Shown piece after piece: positions 33,581 through 41,839 of a DNA stretch of 64,000 bases. The position numbers and the translations under genes are program-made. The notes beneath the pieces are model-generated. The model saw only the letters and a program-made list of their open reading frames with translations, ran no database searches and was not told the origin of the DNA. Position 1 is the first letter of the stretch. Every line of letters starts with the position of its first letter. Source of the stretch: Sulfuritalea sp. (GTDB taxonomy: Bacteria > Pseudomonadota > Gammaproteobacteria > Burkholderiales > Rhodocyclaceae); assembly GCA_016708585.1 (NCBI GenBank), contig JADJFK010000022.1:1-64000 (forward strand). The letters run 5' to 3'.

Positions 33581-35254
33581 TCAGCCTGTCGCGGAGGAGG
33601 CCGTGCCGCCCGCTTCCGACTGCATCGCCCGGAACTGTTCGAGCGCCGCGTGGGCATTGAAGAACATGCGCTGCGGGCCGAGCCGCTCCGCCAGCCCCGA
33701 ATGCCGCACGATTTCCAGCACGCCGGGATTCAGCCCGGCCAGCCACAGGGTGACGCCGCGTCCCGCGAATCGCTGCTCCCCCTCGACCATCATCTGCAGC
33801 GCCGAGTATTCGATGTCCGGCACGCCGCTCATGTCGAGCACCACGACGCGCGGCTGGTGCGTCGCGATCAAGGCCTTCATGCGGTCGGCCACGTTTTGTG
33901 CATTGACGAAGAAGAGCCGGCCTTCCGGCCGCACGATCAGCAGGCCTGGGAAAGTCTCGTCGTCGGCATGCTCGGGGGTGAGGGGACGCAGCACGTCTTC
34001 CGTGCCGCGCTTGCGGCCGATGACGTAGACGCGCGGGTTGGCGATCTGGCTGGACAGCCCGATCAGCGACACGATGATGGCCACCACGATGCCCTGCAGC
34101 GTGCCGAAGACCAGCACGCCGAGGCAGGCGATCGCCGCCCAGCGGAATTCCATGGTGCGTACCTTGCGGATGGCGGTGAACTCGGCCGGCTGGATCAGCC
34201 CCACCGAATAGACGATGACCACCGCCGCCAGCGTGGCGTTCGGCAGCAGACCGAGCAGGGGTGCCAGCAGCAGCATGGTCGCGGCGGCGGCGCCGGCGGT
34301 GACCAGCGAGGCCTTCTGCGAACAGCCGCCCGCCGCGCGCACCACCGCCGTCTGCGAGGTGCCGCCGCCGGCCGGCATGGCGCCCAGCAGCGCGCCGCCG
34401 AGGTTGGCCACACCCGTGGCGACCAGTTCCCGGTTGGCATTCACCGGAGGGTCGCCGCCGGCCATGAAGGCGCGCCCGGCGGCGATCGATTCGGTGAAAC
34501 TCATCAGCGCGATGCCCAGCGCCCCCGGCACCAGTTGCTCGACCAGCGCCGGGTCCGGCAGGGTGATCGAGGGCAGGCCCTGCGGAATCAGGCCGACGGT
34601 GGATACGCCGGCGGCATGGAGGCCGAACAACCAGGAGGCGGCGATGCCGCCGCCCACCGCGACCAGCGGCGCCGGCGAATGCGGCCACAGTTTTTCCATG
34701 CCGAGCAGCACGATCAGCGTCGCGGCCGCAACGGCCAGGGTGAGCGGGGCGGTGTCGGGCAGGTGCTGTACCACGCTGAGCACGTCGTGGAAGAAGCCCT
34801 GCTTGGTAATGTGCAGGCCGAGGAGTTTCGGCACCTGGTCGAGCACGATCACCAGGCCGATGCCCGCCTTGAAACCGGTCAGCACCGGCGTGGAGATGAA
34901 GTTGGCGACGAAACCCAGGCGCAGCACGGAGGCCAGCAACAGCATCACGCCCACCAGCGCGGTCAGGGTCGCGGCGGCGGTCAGCAGCTTCGCCGGATCG
35001 CCGTCGGGCACCGCGAGGCCGAGCTGCGTGCCGGCCAGGATCGCCAGCGTGGTGGTGGAGCTGACGTTGAGCACGCGCGAGGAGCCGAGCAGGGCGTAGA
35101 TCGCCATCGGCACCAGGGCGGTATACAGGCCGACGGCGACCGGCAGGCCGGCGACCGTGGCATAGGCCATGGCCTTGGGCAGCACGACGGCCGCTGCGGT
35201 GAGGCCGGCGACCAGGTCGAGGCGCAGGGTATTGGTGACGGGTGGGTTTTCCAT
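33581..35254 (-). CDS. SulP-family anion transporter with STAS domain (first copy)
   Basis: A 557-residue inner-membrane transporter for sulfate, bicarbonate or organic anions. The membrane part (residues ~10-400) has the SulP start VAGLTAAAVVLPKAMAYATVAGLPVAVGLY and the FTESIAAGRAFM helix. The C-terminal ~110 residues are a cytoplasmic STAS domain (VVVLDMSGVPDIEYSALQMM). The substrate cannot be told from the sequence. It shares an operon with the small K+ channel, which could balance charge during uptake; that is inference. A second SulP gene lies at 38085-39824. Confidence 0.92.
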   Translation of the reverse strand: MENPPVTNTLRLDLVAGLTAAAVVLPKAMAYATVAGLPVAVGLYTALVPMAIYALLGSSRVLNVSSTTTLAILAGTQLGLAVPDGDPAKLLTAAATLTALVGVMLLLASVLRLGFVANFISTPVLTGFKAGIGLVIVLDQVPKLLGLHITKQGFFHDVLSVVQHLPDTAPLTLAVAAATLIVLLGMEKLWPHSPAPLVAVGGGIAASWLFGLHAAGVSTVGLIPQGLPSITLPDPALVEQLVPGALGIALMSFTESIAAGRAFMAGGDPPVNANRELVATGVANLGGALLGAMPAGGGTSQTAVVRAAGGCSQKASLVTAGAAAATMLLLAPLLGLLPNATLAAVVIVYSVGLIQPAEFTAIRKVRTMEFRWAAIACLGVLVFGTLQGIVVAIIVSLIGLSSQIANPRVYVIGRKRGTEDVLRPLTPEHADDETFPGLLIVRPEGRLFFVNAQNVADRMKALIATHQPRVVVLDMSGVPDIEYSALQMMVEGEQRFAGRGVTLWLAGLNPGVLEIVRHSGLAERLGPQRMFFNAHAALEQFRAMQSEAGGTASSATG

Positions 35255-35370
35255 GGTGTCCTGCGAATGGTGAATTACGCGGTCATGTCCGCTTTGCCTG
35301 GAGTATCTGCGCCCGCATTGCCTCCGGTCAAGTCATTGCAATGATTCCGTGACTGCCGGCGCGTGGGCTT

Positions 35371-35397
35371 GCCGGCGCCCGAAAAGTCGGCGCCGGC
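35371..35397. terminator. Hairpin built on the 23-bp motif
   Basis: GCCGGCGCC (35371-35379) pairs perfectly with GGCGCCGGC (35389-35397) across a 9-base loop that contains the GACTTTT part of the motif on the minus strand. It lies between the ATP-grasp stop (35503) and the SulP start on the same strand. Possible terminator or mRNA stem. Confidence 0.45.
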
Positions 35398-35405
35398 GGG
35401 ACGGC
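35383..35405 (-). repeat. 23-bp dispersed motif, copy 7
   Basis: On the minus strand: GCCGTCCCGCC then GGCGCCGACTTT, followed by T. Located in the 248-base gap between the ATP-grasp and SulP genes and part of a hairpin. Confidence 0.7.
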
Positions 35406-35502
35406 GAAGCGGACCGGACGCAGTGCGCTCACTTCGCGTTGCAGCCGCCCGGCGCATGCAGCGAGACCGGGGCGGGCGGCCGGGCTTTGCTCGGAGCACT
35501 GT

Positions 35503-36855
35503 TCAGCGGGGGCTTTCCAGGGAAAACGCGGGTATGGCCTGCAGCGAACCGGCGGGGCTGTCCGCATCGTGCTGCGAGCAGGGCGAAGGCCAGCCGAGCA
35601 GCGTGCTGGCCGCCGCGCAGCGCAGCGCGAGGTCGGCCGCATCACGCCCGCCCAGATGCAGGATGCCGTAGCGATAACTGCCCAGCCACTTGAAATCGCG
35701 GGCGATCTGGCCGGCGCCCTTGGGAAAGCAGAACAGCATGGCATCGGGGAACTCGCGCGCCAGCGCCCTCTGCTGCGCGGCGGTGGGTACCGGCGGGCGC
35801 GCGGCGGGATCGAAGCTGCGATAGACGAAACTCGCCGCCACGCCGGCCGTGGCCCCGGCGCGCGGCAGCAGCGCCGGATCGCGCCCGTGGGCGAGTTCCA
35901 GCGCGACGCGATGCAGGTCGATGCCATCGACGCGCAGGTAGAGATCGGAAAACTGCGCGGCCATGCGCGGATTGAATTCGATGACGGTGAGCTTGTCCGT
36001 CGCGGCATCGTAAAAAAATTCCATGTTGAACAGGCCGTGCGTGAAGCCGGCCGCGGCGAGAAAGCGCCGCGCCACGTCGAGCGCCTTGCTGCGTCCGCCG
36101 GCGGGCAGCGCGCAGGGATGGATGAAGCGCATGAAGGCTTGCGTGCCGGGATACATCACCGACTCGACGATGCCCAGTTCGCGCAACTCGCCGCGGAAGA
36201 CGTAACCGTCGAGGTTGTACTGGCGAGCCGTGACCGGCGTCTCCAGCAGCATGCGATGGGCGCTGCCAGCCTCGGGCAGGCGCGCCCGCGCGATGCGCTC
36301 GAAGGGCTCGACGAGGTGGCGGATCACCCACAGTTCCCAGGCGCCGAAGCGCGCCAGCGCGGCCAGCTCGTCGCGGTTGCGCACCTTGCGCGCCAGCACC
36401 GAAAACGCCGCCTTGACCGGCTTGACGAATACCGGATAGCTGATGTCGTCGGGCACCGGCTCGCCGTAGCGCGAGGCCATCAGTGCGAAGCCGGTGTTGG
36501 CCTCGGCGGCGACATCCTGCAACACGCGTCGCGCGTGCAGCTTGTGCTGGCAGGCCAGCACCGCATCCACCGGCGTGCCCGGCCAGCCCATGCGCTCGGC
36601 CAGCAGTGCCGCGGCCAGGGCGCCGAATTGTTCGTGGTTGGAGGTAACCGCCTGCCATCCGGCACGCGCGGCGCGGCGGGCGAGGCGGTCGACGAAACGC
36701 GTCAGGTCGAAGCCGGGCAGGCGCGCATTGCTGGGGAAGCTGAACAGGTCGAAGCCGGCGTGGTCGTGGGGGAACTCCGCGGACCAGCGGCCGAAGCCGA
36801 GCCGGTCCCAGTCGTAATTGAACAGAACCAGGGTGCGCGGCGATTCCTGGTTCAT
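35503..36855 (-). CDS. ATP-grasp ligase-like protein
   Basis: A 450-residue cytoplasmic protein with an ATP-grasp fold. The ATP-binding strand YPVFVKPVKAAFSVLARKV lies near residue 140 and the metal-binding end LTVIEFNPRMAAQFSDLY near 318-335, with the conserved Glu and Asn. ATP-grasp enzymes join a carboxylate to an amine or thiol; the substrate here is unknown. The ATG at 36855 overlaps the stop of the VTT-family membrane protein (ATGA), so the pair is translationally coupled. No recognisable biosynthetic partners are adjacent. Confidence 0.8.
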   Translation of the reverse strand: MNQESPRTLVLFNYDWDRLGFGRWSAEFPHDHAGFDLFSFPSNARLPGFDLTRFVDRLARRAARAGWQAVTSNHEQFGALAAALLAERMGWPGTPVDAVLACQHKLHARRVLQDVAAEANTGFALMASRYGEPVPDDISYPVFVKPVKAAFSVLARKVRNRDELAALARFGAWELWVIRHLVEPFERIARARLPEAGSAHRMLLETPVTARQYNLDGYVFRGELRELGIVESVMYPGTQAFMRFIHPCALPAGGRSKALDVARRFLAAAGFTHGLFNMEFFYDAATDKLTVIEFNPRMAAQFSDLYLRVDGIDLHRVALELAHGRDPALLPRAGATAGVAASFVYRSFDPAARPPVPTAAQQRALAREFPDAMLFCFPKGAGQIARDFKWLGSYRYGILHLGGRDAADLALRCAAASTLLGWPSPCSQHDADSPAGSLQAIPAFSLESPR

Positions 36856-37586
36856 GTCCCGGTGCCCGGTTGCAGTTTGCGCACGATCGGCTTCATCAGC
36901 CAGGGCAGCAGGGCCAGTGCGGCCAGCGACGCCAGCACGCGCGGCGACCCGATGTCCGACAGCTCGCGGACATGCGCGAGTTCGGTGCCGGCGTTGACAT
37001 AGACGAAGGTGCTGGCCGCCATGCCGACCAGGCTGATCCAGACGAAGGTCCAGGTCTTCATGGCGGAGAAGCCGGCGGCGACGTTGACCACGGCGAAGGG
37101 CAGCACCGGCAGCAGGCGCAGGCTGAACAGCCAGGCGCGGCCGTCGGCACTGACGCGCGCGTCGAAGCCGGCCAGTTGTGCGCCATAACGGCGACGCAGG
37201 AAAGGCTGCAGCCAGTGGCGGGAGGCCAGCATGGAAAGCGTGGCACCGGCCGTGGAGCCGGTAAGGCAGATCAGCGTGCCGCCCAGCGTGCCGAAGCCGG
37301 ATCCGGCGGCCAGCATCAATAGCGAAGCGCCGGGCAGGGCCAGCGCCGCGAGCAGTGTGTGCACCGCGAAGACGGCCAGCATGGCGGTGAGTGGATATTC
37401 CTGGATCAGGGCGAGGAAATCGTCGCGGTGTGCAAGCCAGCGTTCGACACCGAGATCGCCGACAGTTCCAGTCACTTGCAGCAGGTACAGGCTGCCGGCG
37501 AGCAGGATGGCCAGCAGCAGCCACAGCCATCCGGGCCAGCGGCGGCGAGGCTGTTTTGCGTTCTCGTCCTGTGTTGCGGGTGTCAC
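36852..37586 (-). CDS. TVP38/TMEM64 (VTT/DedA-like) membrane protein
   Basis: A 244-residue polytopic protein: an N-terminal helix (WLWLLLAILLAGSLYLLQV), then the VTT core with ALPGASLLMLAAGSGFGTLGGTLICLTGSTAGATLSMLASR and the conserved FSLRLLPVLPFAVVNVAAGF. DedA/VTT proteins act as lipid scramblases or flippases. It is coupled to the ATP-grasp gene. It is divergent from the small unknown gene at 37745 across a 158-base gap. Confidence 0.88.
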   Translation of the reverse strand: MTPATQDENAKQPRRRWPGWLWLLLAILLAGSLYLLQVTGTVGDLGVERWLAHRDDFLALIQEYPLTAMLAVFAVHTLLAALALPGASLLMLAAGSGFGTLGGTLICLTGSTAGATLSMLASRHWLQPFLRRRYGAQLAGFDARVSADGRAWLFSLRLLPVLPFAVVNVAAGFSAMKTWTFVWISLVGMAASTFVYVNAGTELAHVRELSDIGSPRVLASLAALALLPWLMKPIVRKLQPGTGT

Positions 37587-37665
37587 TGTTTCTTCATCCT
37601 TTGTCGTACGCGGTTTTGCCTTGCAGTATCGTAAACCACTATCGGTGAATCGATATGACCATCGC

Positions 37666-37696
37666 TTGCTAGCCTTGGTTGCGCAAGGGGTATACT
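37666..37696 (+). promoter_or_regulatory. Possible promoter upstream of the 108-residue unknown gene
   Basis: TATACT (37691-37696) is a good -10; TTGCTA (37666-37671) is a possible -35 with a long 19-base spacer. It lies about 50 bases before the ATG in an AT-richer stretch. By-eye match only. Confidence 0.35.
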
Positions 37697-37744
37697 TTTA
37701 CCGATCGTACCGGAAACATCCATTTTCAACCGAGGAAACCCGAC

Positions 37745-38071
37745 ATGAGCGACTTCAACTATGTCCAGCTGCGCTGGATCAAGCAATTCGAGCAACTCGA
37801 TAATCAGATATTGCAGGAAGCGGCCTTGTGTCAGATCCGGATACTCGACCCCGGCGTGATCGAGCGTGTGTTGCAGAACGACAAGCTGGTCTGCGGTACG
37901 GACAATCCCGCCGCCTTCACCAAGCTGCGCTCGCTGGCCATGATCCATTACTCGCTGTGGGACAAGGCCGTGGTCGCGCTCGGCCAGCAGGGAGCGGTCC
38001 GCATCATTACCGAGATCCGCGATCGCTTGCGCGCACGCTACGGCGACAGCGTGGGTGGTCCGGCTGCCTGA
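37745..38071 (+). CDS. Conserved-looking hypothetical protein, 108 residues
   Basis: Not recognised. It is a soluble, probably alpha-helical protein (MSDFNYVQLRWIKQFEQLDNQILQ... LRSLAMIHYSLWDKAVVALGQQGAVRIITEIRDRLRARYG), acidic at the start and basic near the end, with three Cys residues. There is no signal peptide or membrane helix. It is monocistronic, with a plausible promoter and an upstream GAGGAAA ribosome-binding site (37731-37737), and is convergent to the second SulP gene 13 bases away. Codon use is like the neighbours, so I take it as real. Confidence 0.75.
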   Translation: MSDFNYVQLRWIKQFEQLDNQILQEAALCQIRILDPGVIERVLQNDKLVCGTDNPAAFTKLRSLAMIHYSLWDKAVVALGQQGAVRIITEIRDRLRARYGDSVGGPAA

Positions 38072-38084
38072 GTGCGGCCCGCGA

Positions 38085-39824
38085 TCACGCGCCGGATCTG
38101 CCTGTTCCGGATTCCGCAGTCGAAGCAGGGAATTGCTGGTGGAAGGCCTCGAGGGCTTTCTTGACCGAAACGAAGAAGTCGCGCCGCCCCATTTCTTCCG
38201 ACAATCCCACTCTGGCAAGCTGTTCGAGCAGGGGGCGCGGCGCATCGGCGATCTTCAGTTCGATGCCGTTTTCCGCGAGCTCCCGATCGAGTTCCGCGAA
38301 TCGTTGCGCGGCCGTGACATCCATGTCATGGATCGCCTGGGCGTCGATCACCAGCCACTTGACGGGCGGGTCCGCCGCAGCGACCAGCTCCCGGATCCGG
38401 GTAACGACATGCCTGGCATTGGCGAAAATGAGCGGCGCGTAGAGCCGATAGACCAGCAAGCCGGGAACCGTATCCGTTTCCTCTTCGTCCGCCCGGCAAT
38501 CGTGGAATTTGGCATCGCTGCGCCGGATGCGCAGGACGGCGTCGTCGGGGCGCGATATGCCGACCAGCACCATGGTCAGTGACAGCAGCAGGCCGAGGAT
38601 GATGCCCGGCACCACGCCGGCCACCAGGATCACCAGGGTCACTCCGACGGCAATGCCGAACTCGACACGATCGATCTTGTAGAGGCGCTTGAGGGAGGCC
38701 ACCTCCAGCATGCCGATGGCAGTGACGATCAGGATCGCGCCGAGGGCGACCTTGGGCAGCAGTGCGATCAGGTCGGTGAGGAAGAACAGGAAAACCAGCA
38801 GGCCCAGGGCCAGTATCAGTTGTGCGACCTGCGTCCGGCCGCCGGCCGAATCGACGACCGAAGTACGCGACTGGCTGGCCGAAACCGGAAACCCCTGCCA
38901 GACCGCGGCCAGCAGGTTCGCCGAGCCCAACGCGACGAGCTCGCGGTTCGGCTGAACCTCGTAGCCGTTCTTTTCGGCAAAGGTCTGCGCCAGCAGGATG
39001 CCGTCCGAAAAGGCCAGGAAGGCAATCGCCACCGCCGCCGGCGCCAGTGCCGCGACATCGGCCCAGCGCAAGGCGGGGAAGCTCAACTGCGGCACCCCGG
39101 AGGGAACTTCGCCGACCAGTGCGATGCCGTGCTCGCCGAGGTCGAAGACCAGGGTGGCGGCAATCGCCACGGCACAGACCGCCAGCGCTCCCGGAATCCG
39201 CGGCAGCCAGCGCGCCAGTGCTATCAACAGTCCCACCAGCAGCGCGCCGAGGACGAAGGTCGGTACCTGCGTCTCGGCCAGTTTGCCGAACACCGTGAAC
39301 ACGACCTGGAAGAACTCCTCGCCCTCGGTCTTGATGCCGAACATCTTGCCCAGCTGCGTGGCGACCAGCACCAGCGAGGCGCCATTGAGGTAGCCGATAA
39401 GCACCGGGCGCGACAGCAGGTCGGCGATGACGCCCAGCTTGAGCGCCGCGGCGAGCAGCAGGACGATGCCCGAGAGCATGCCCAGCGCCGCCGCCAGGGC
39501 CACGATGCGGGCCGGATCACCGCCCGACAGGGGCAGGATCGCCGAACCGGCGAGCAGGCCGATCGCCGCATCCGGCCCGGCGATGACGTGCCGCGAACTG
39601 GAAAACAGGGCATAGCCGATCGCCGCCGCGAGCGCGGCATAAACCCCGGCGATCGGCGGCAGGTGCACCAGCTCGGCGTAGGCGATCACCGACGGAATCG
39701 AAACGATGCAGGCCGAGAGGCCGGCGATCGAATCCTTGCCCAGCCAGGCCAGCCGGTAGCTGCGCAGCGTCGCCAGCAGGGGAAGGGCGGATACCAGGCG
39801 GACGAGAAATGCGGCGGAATTCAT
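38085..39824 (-). CDS. SulP-family anion transporter with STAS domain (second copy)
   Basis: A 579-residue transporter with the same architecture as the copy at 33581-35254 but clearly different sequence, so not a recent duplicate. Membrane part: SIAGLSACIVSIPSVIAYAELVHLPPIAGVYAALAAAIGYALF and the FLAFSDGILLAQTFAEKNGYEVQPNRELVALGSANL region. C-terminal STAS: WLVIDAQAIHDMDVTAAQRF. I chose the ATG at 39824 (MNSAAFLVRL); the ~97-residue upstream extension runs antisense through the divergent gene. Substrate unknown. Confidence 0.92.
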   Translation of the reverse strand: MNSAAFLVRLVSALPLLATLRSYRLAWLGKDSIAGLSACIVSIPSVIAYAELVHLPPIAGVYAALAAAIGYALFSSSRHVIAGPDAAIGLLAGSAILPLSGGDPARIVALAAALGMLSGIVLLLAAALKLGVIADLLSRPVLIGYLNGASLVLVATQLGKMFGIKTEGEEFFQVVFTVFGKLAETQVPTFVLGALLVGLLIALARWLPRIPGALAVCAVAIAATLVFDLGEHGIALVGEVPSGVPQLSFPALRWADVAALAPAAVAIAFLAFSDGILLAQTFAEKNGYEVQPNRELVALGSANLLAAVWQGFPVSASQSRTSVVDSAGGRTQVAQLILALGLLVFLFFLTDLIALLPKVALGAILIVTAIGMLEVASLKRLYKIDRVEFGIAVGVTLVILVAGVVPGIILGLLLSLTMVLVGISRPDDAVLRIRRSDAKFHDCRADEEETDTVPGLLVYRLYAPLIFANARHVVTRIRELVAAADPPVKWLVIDAQAIHDMDVTAAQRFAELDRELAENGIELKIADAPRPLLEQLARVGLSEEMGRRDFFVSVKKALEAFHQQFPASTAESGTGRSGA

Positions 39825-39926
39825 GCCCGTGATCTTGATCAATCCGGAACAAATTGGCAAGGGGGGGCAGGCCGCGGCCGGGGTGATAGGATTTGCCCGA
39901 AGCTTTCGGCTTGGGGGAGTGATGCC

Positions 39927-40955
39927 ATGGGTATTCTCGACTGGTTCAAGAACCGTCAGGGACAGTTCGATTCGGATCATGTGTCTCCGGAAATGATGGA
40001 TTGGGCGGTGGAAGAAGCCGTTACCGTGACCAATCCCAAACTCAAGCTGCTTCCGGATTGCCGCAAGCGCCTGGCGCCGGCCATCGAAACCACCACCAGG
40101 TTCCTGCGCCCGCAACTATTGTCGCTGCCGGCCGCGCATCTCCTCTCGTCGAAGGCCTGGTCTGCCGATCCGGTCTTGCGGGCATTTTTCGTGGCTACGG
40201 CGGATATCCAGCAGGTTCTCGGCGATTCGGACAATCTGCGCGAGTTGTTCGACAACCATCCGGAAATCGATGCGGCGTACGCGGCGCTCGGGATGCGATT
40301 CAAGGTTCAGCAGGTGTTCGGCATGGCATTGCAGGGGGACACCGTCCGGCGCGACGTGGCCCAGACCAGCGCGAGTTTCTCGGATCATCGCACGCGGCTT
40401 TGCGAATCCGATGAACGGCGCCTGCGGCGGGTCATCGGCGTCGAGATTTTCGAATATCTCCTGACCCAGGCGATGTTCCGGATCGGCGAGGACCGCGAGG
40501 AGAGGCAGGATCTGCAGACCAGTCGTTCGCTGATGCGGACACGCCTGAGGTTGCTGCAGCAACATGGCCCCGGCCTGGGATCGATGCTTGGCGAGGCACC
40601 GGCAGCGAAAAGCGAGCAGGCCAGGCTGGAAGCTGAACTGCTGGAGAACGAGCGGCAGATGGCAGCACTGGGGGGCGGTGATTCGGTGCTGGAAGCCGAA
40701 CTCGAAACCCTGGCGGACGTGCTGGGCAATCCGCAGCGTTATGTGCATTTCGACTCGAAGCGCCTGCGCCTGAGCCGGATGAACCTGGTAGTCGACGAAG
40801 GCAGCACGGAAGAGGCGTTCGATATCGACTTTGCCGTCGCGGAAGTTACGGGATCGACGCCGATGACCCGGGCCTTCATCCTGGTTCGCGTTCTCCGCGC
40901 GGACCTGCCGCCGCCGAAAAAACTCGATATCGATGACGCGTCGCGTTACCTCTGA
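39927..40955 (+). CDS. Hypothetical protein, 342 residues
   Basis: Not recognised. A soluble protein with no signal peptide or membrane helix. The N-terminus (MGILDWFKNRQGQFDSDHVSPEMMDWAVEEAV) is followed by a helical region, a possible coiled coil (SEQARLEAELLENERQMAALGG, ~230-252) and a C-terminal alpha/beta segment (FDIDFAVAEVTGSTPMTRAFILVRVLRADLPPPKKLDIDDASRYL). A strong GGGGGAG lies 10 bases before the ATG. It is alone between the divergent SulP gene and the convergent fabI operon. A regular length and codon use make it a real gene. No function can be proposed. Confidence 0.82.
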   Translation: MGILDWFKNRQGQFDSDHVSPEMMDWAVEEAVTVTNPKLKLLPDCRKRLAPAIETTTRFLRPQLLSLPAAHLLSSKAWSADPVLRAFFVATADIQQVLGDSDNLRELFDNHPEIDAAYAALGMRFKVQQVFGMALQGDTVRRDVAQTSASFSDHRTRLCESDERRLRRVIGVEIFEYLLTQAMFRIGEDREERQDLQTSRSLMRTRLRLLQQHGPGLGSMLGEAPAAKSEQARLEAELLENERQMAALGGGDSVLEAELETLADVLGNPQRYVHFDSKRLRLSRMNLVVDEGSTEEAFDIDFAVAEVTGSTPMTRAFILVRVLRADLPPPKKLDIDDASRYL

Positions 40956-41001
40956 GGCATAGTTGAAGCGCAGGAAATAGCGGGCCCCCTGCGGGAGAAT
41001 C

Positions 41002-41024
41002 GCCGTGCCGCCAGCGCCGACTTT
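41002..41024 (+). repeat. 23-bp dispersed motif, copy 8
   Basis: GCCGTGCCGCC then AGCGCCGACTTT, followed by T. Intergenic, between the convergent 342-residue hypothetical gene and fabI. GCCGCC at 41007-41012 can pair with GGCGGC downstream. Confidence 0.7.
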
Positions 41025-41056
41025 TCAGGAGGGCGGCCGCCGGCTCTGGCGGGCGC

Positions 41057-41839
41057 TCAGGCCATGATGTTGATGCCGCCGTCGACATACACCGTGTCGC
41101 CGGTCATGCGACGGGCATAGGGGCTGGCGAGGTAGGCGCAGGCGAAGCCGACGTCCATGATATCGACCAGTTCGCCGACCGGCGCGCGTTCCATGGCCTG
41201 GTTGAGCAGCATGTCGAAGTCCTTGAGGCCGGACGCGGCGCGGGTCTTGAGCGGGCCGGGGGAGATCGGATGGACCCGGATCTTGCGCGGACCGAGTTCG
41301 TAGGCGAGATAGCGGCAGGAGGCCTCGAGCGCCGCCTTGACCGGGCCCATCACGTTGTAGTTGGGCACCACTTTCGCCGCGCCGTGATAGCTCATGGCGA
41401 ACATGGAGCCGCCATCCTTCATCAGCGGCGCCGCCAGTCTGGCCATGCGGATGAAGGAGTGCACGGAGATGTCCATCGCCATGGCGAAGCCTTCGGCCGA
41501 ACAGTCGATCAATCCGCCCTTGATGTCTTCCTTTTTCGCCGAAGCGATGGAATGTACAAAGATGTCGAGTTGCCCCCATTCCTTCCTGATCCGCTTGAAC
41601 AGGGCTTCGACGTCGCCCGGCTTCGATACGTCGAGCGGCAGGAACAGGGATGATTCGACGGCTTTGGCGAGAGGCTCGACGTGCGGCCTGGCCTTGTCGT
41701 TGAGGTAGGTGATCGCGATATCGGCACCTGCCTCGCGAAACGCCCGGGCGCAACCGTAGGCGATCGAATGCTCGTTGGCGATGCCGACGATCAGGGCCTT
41801 TTTGCCCTCAAGGATGGGGCGGCGCGTTTTGTTGCCCAT
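41057..41839 (-). CDS. fabI: Enoyl-[acyl-carrier-protein] reductase (NADH), FabI
   Basis: Short-chain dehydrogenase-fold enzyme reducing the enoyl double bond. 260 residues. Motifs: KKALIVGIANEHSIAYGCARAF (the FabI variant of the glycine-rich loop), a catalytic Tyr-x6-Lys in YNVMGPVKAALE, and the C-terminal TGDTVYVDGGINIMA. It starts one base into the stop of the DUF3141 gene (TAATG overlap). Being in an operon with a phosphotransacetylase and a PhaC-like protein suggests a side pathway in acyl metabolism rather than, or besides, housekeeping fatty acid synthesis. Confidence 0.93.
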   Translation of the reverse strand: MGNKTRRPILEGKKALIVGIANEHSIAYGCARAFREAGADIAITYLNDKARPHVEPLAKAVESSLFLPLDVSKPGDVEALFKRIRKEWGQLDIFVHSIASAKKEDIKGGLIDCSAEGFAMAMDISVHSFIRMARLAAPLMKDGGSMFAMSYHGAAKVVPNYNVMGPVKAALEASCRYLAYELGPRKIRVHPISPGPLKTRAASGLKDFDMLLNQAMERAPVGELVDIMDVGFACAYLASPYARRMTGDTVYVDGGINIMA

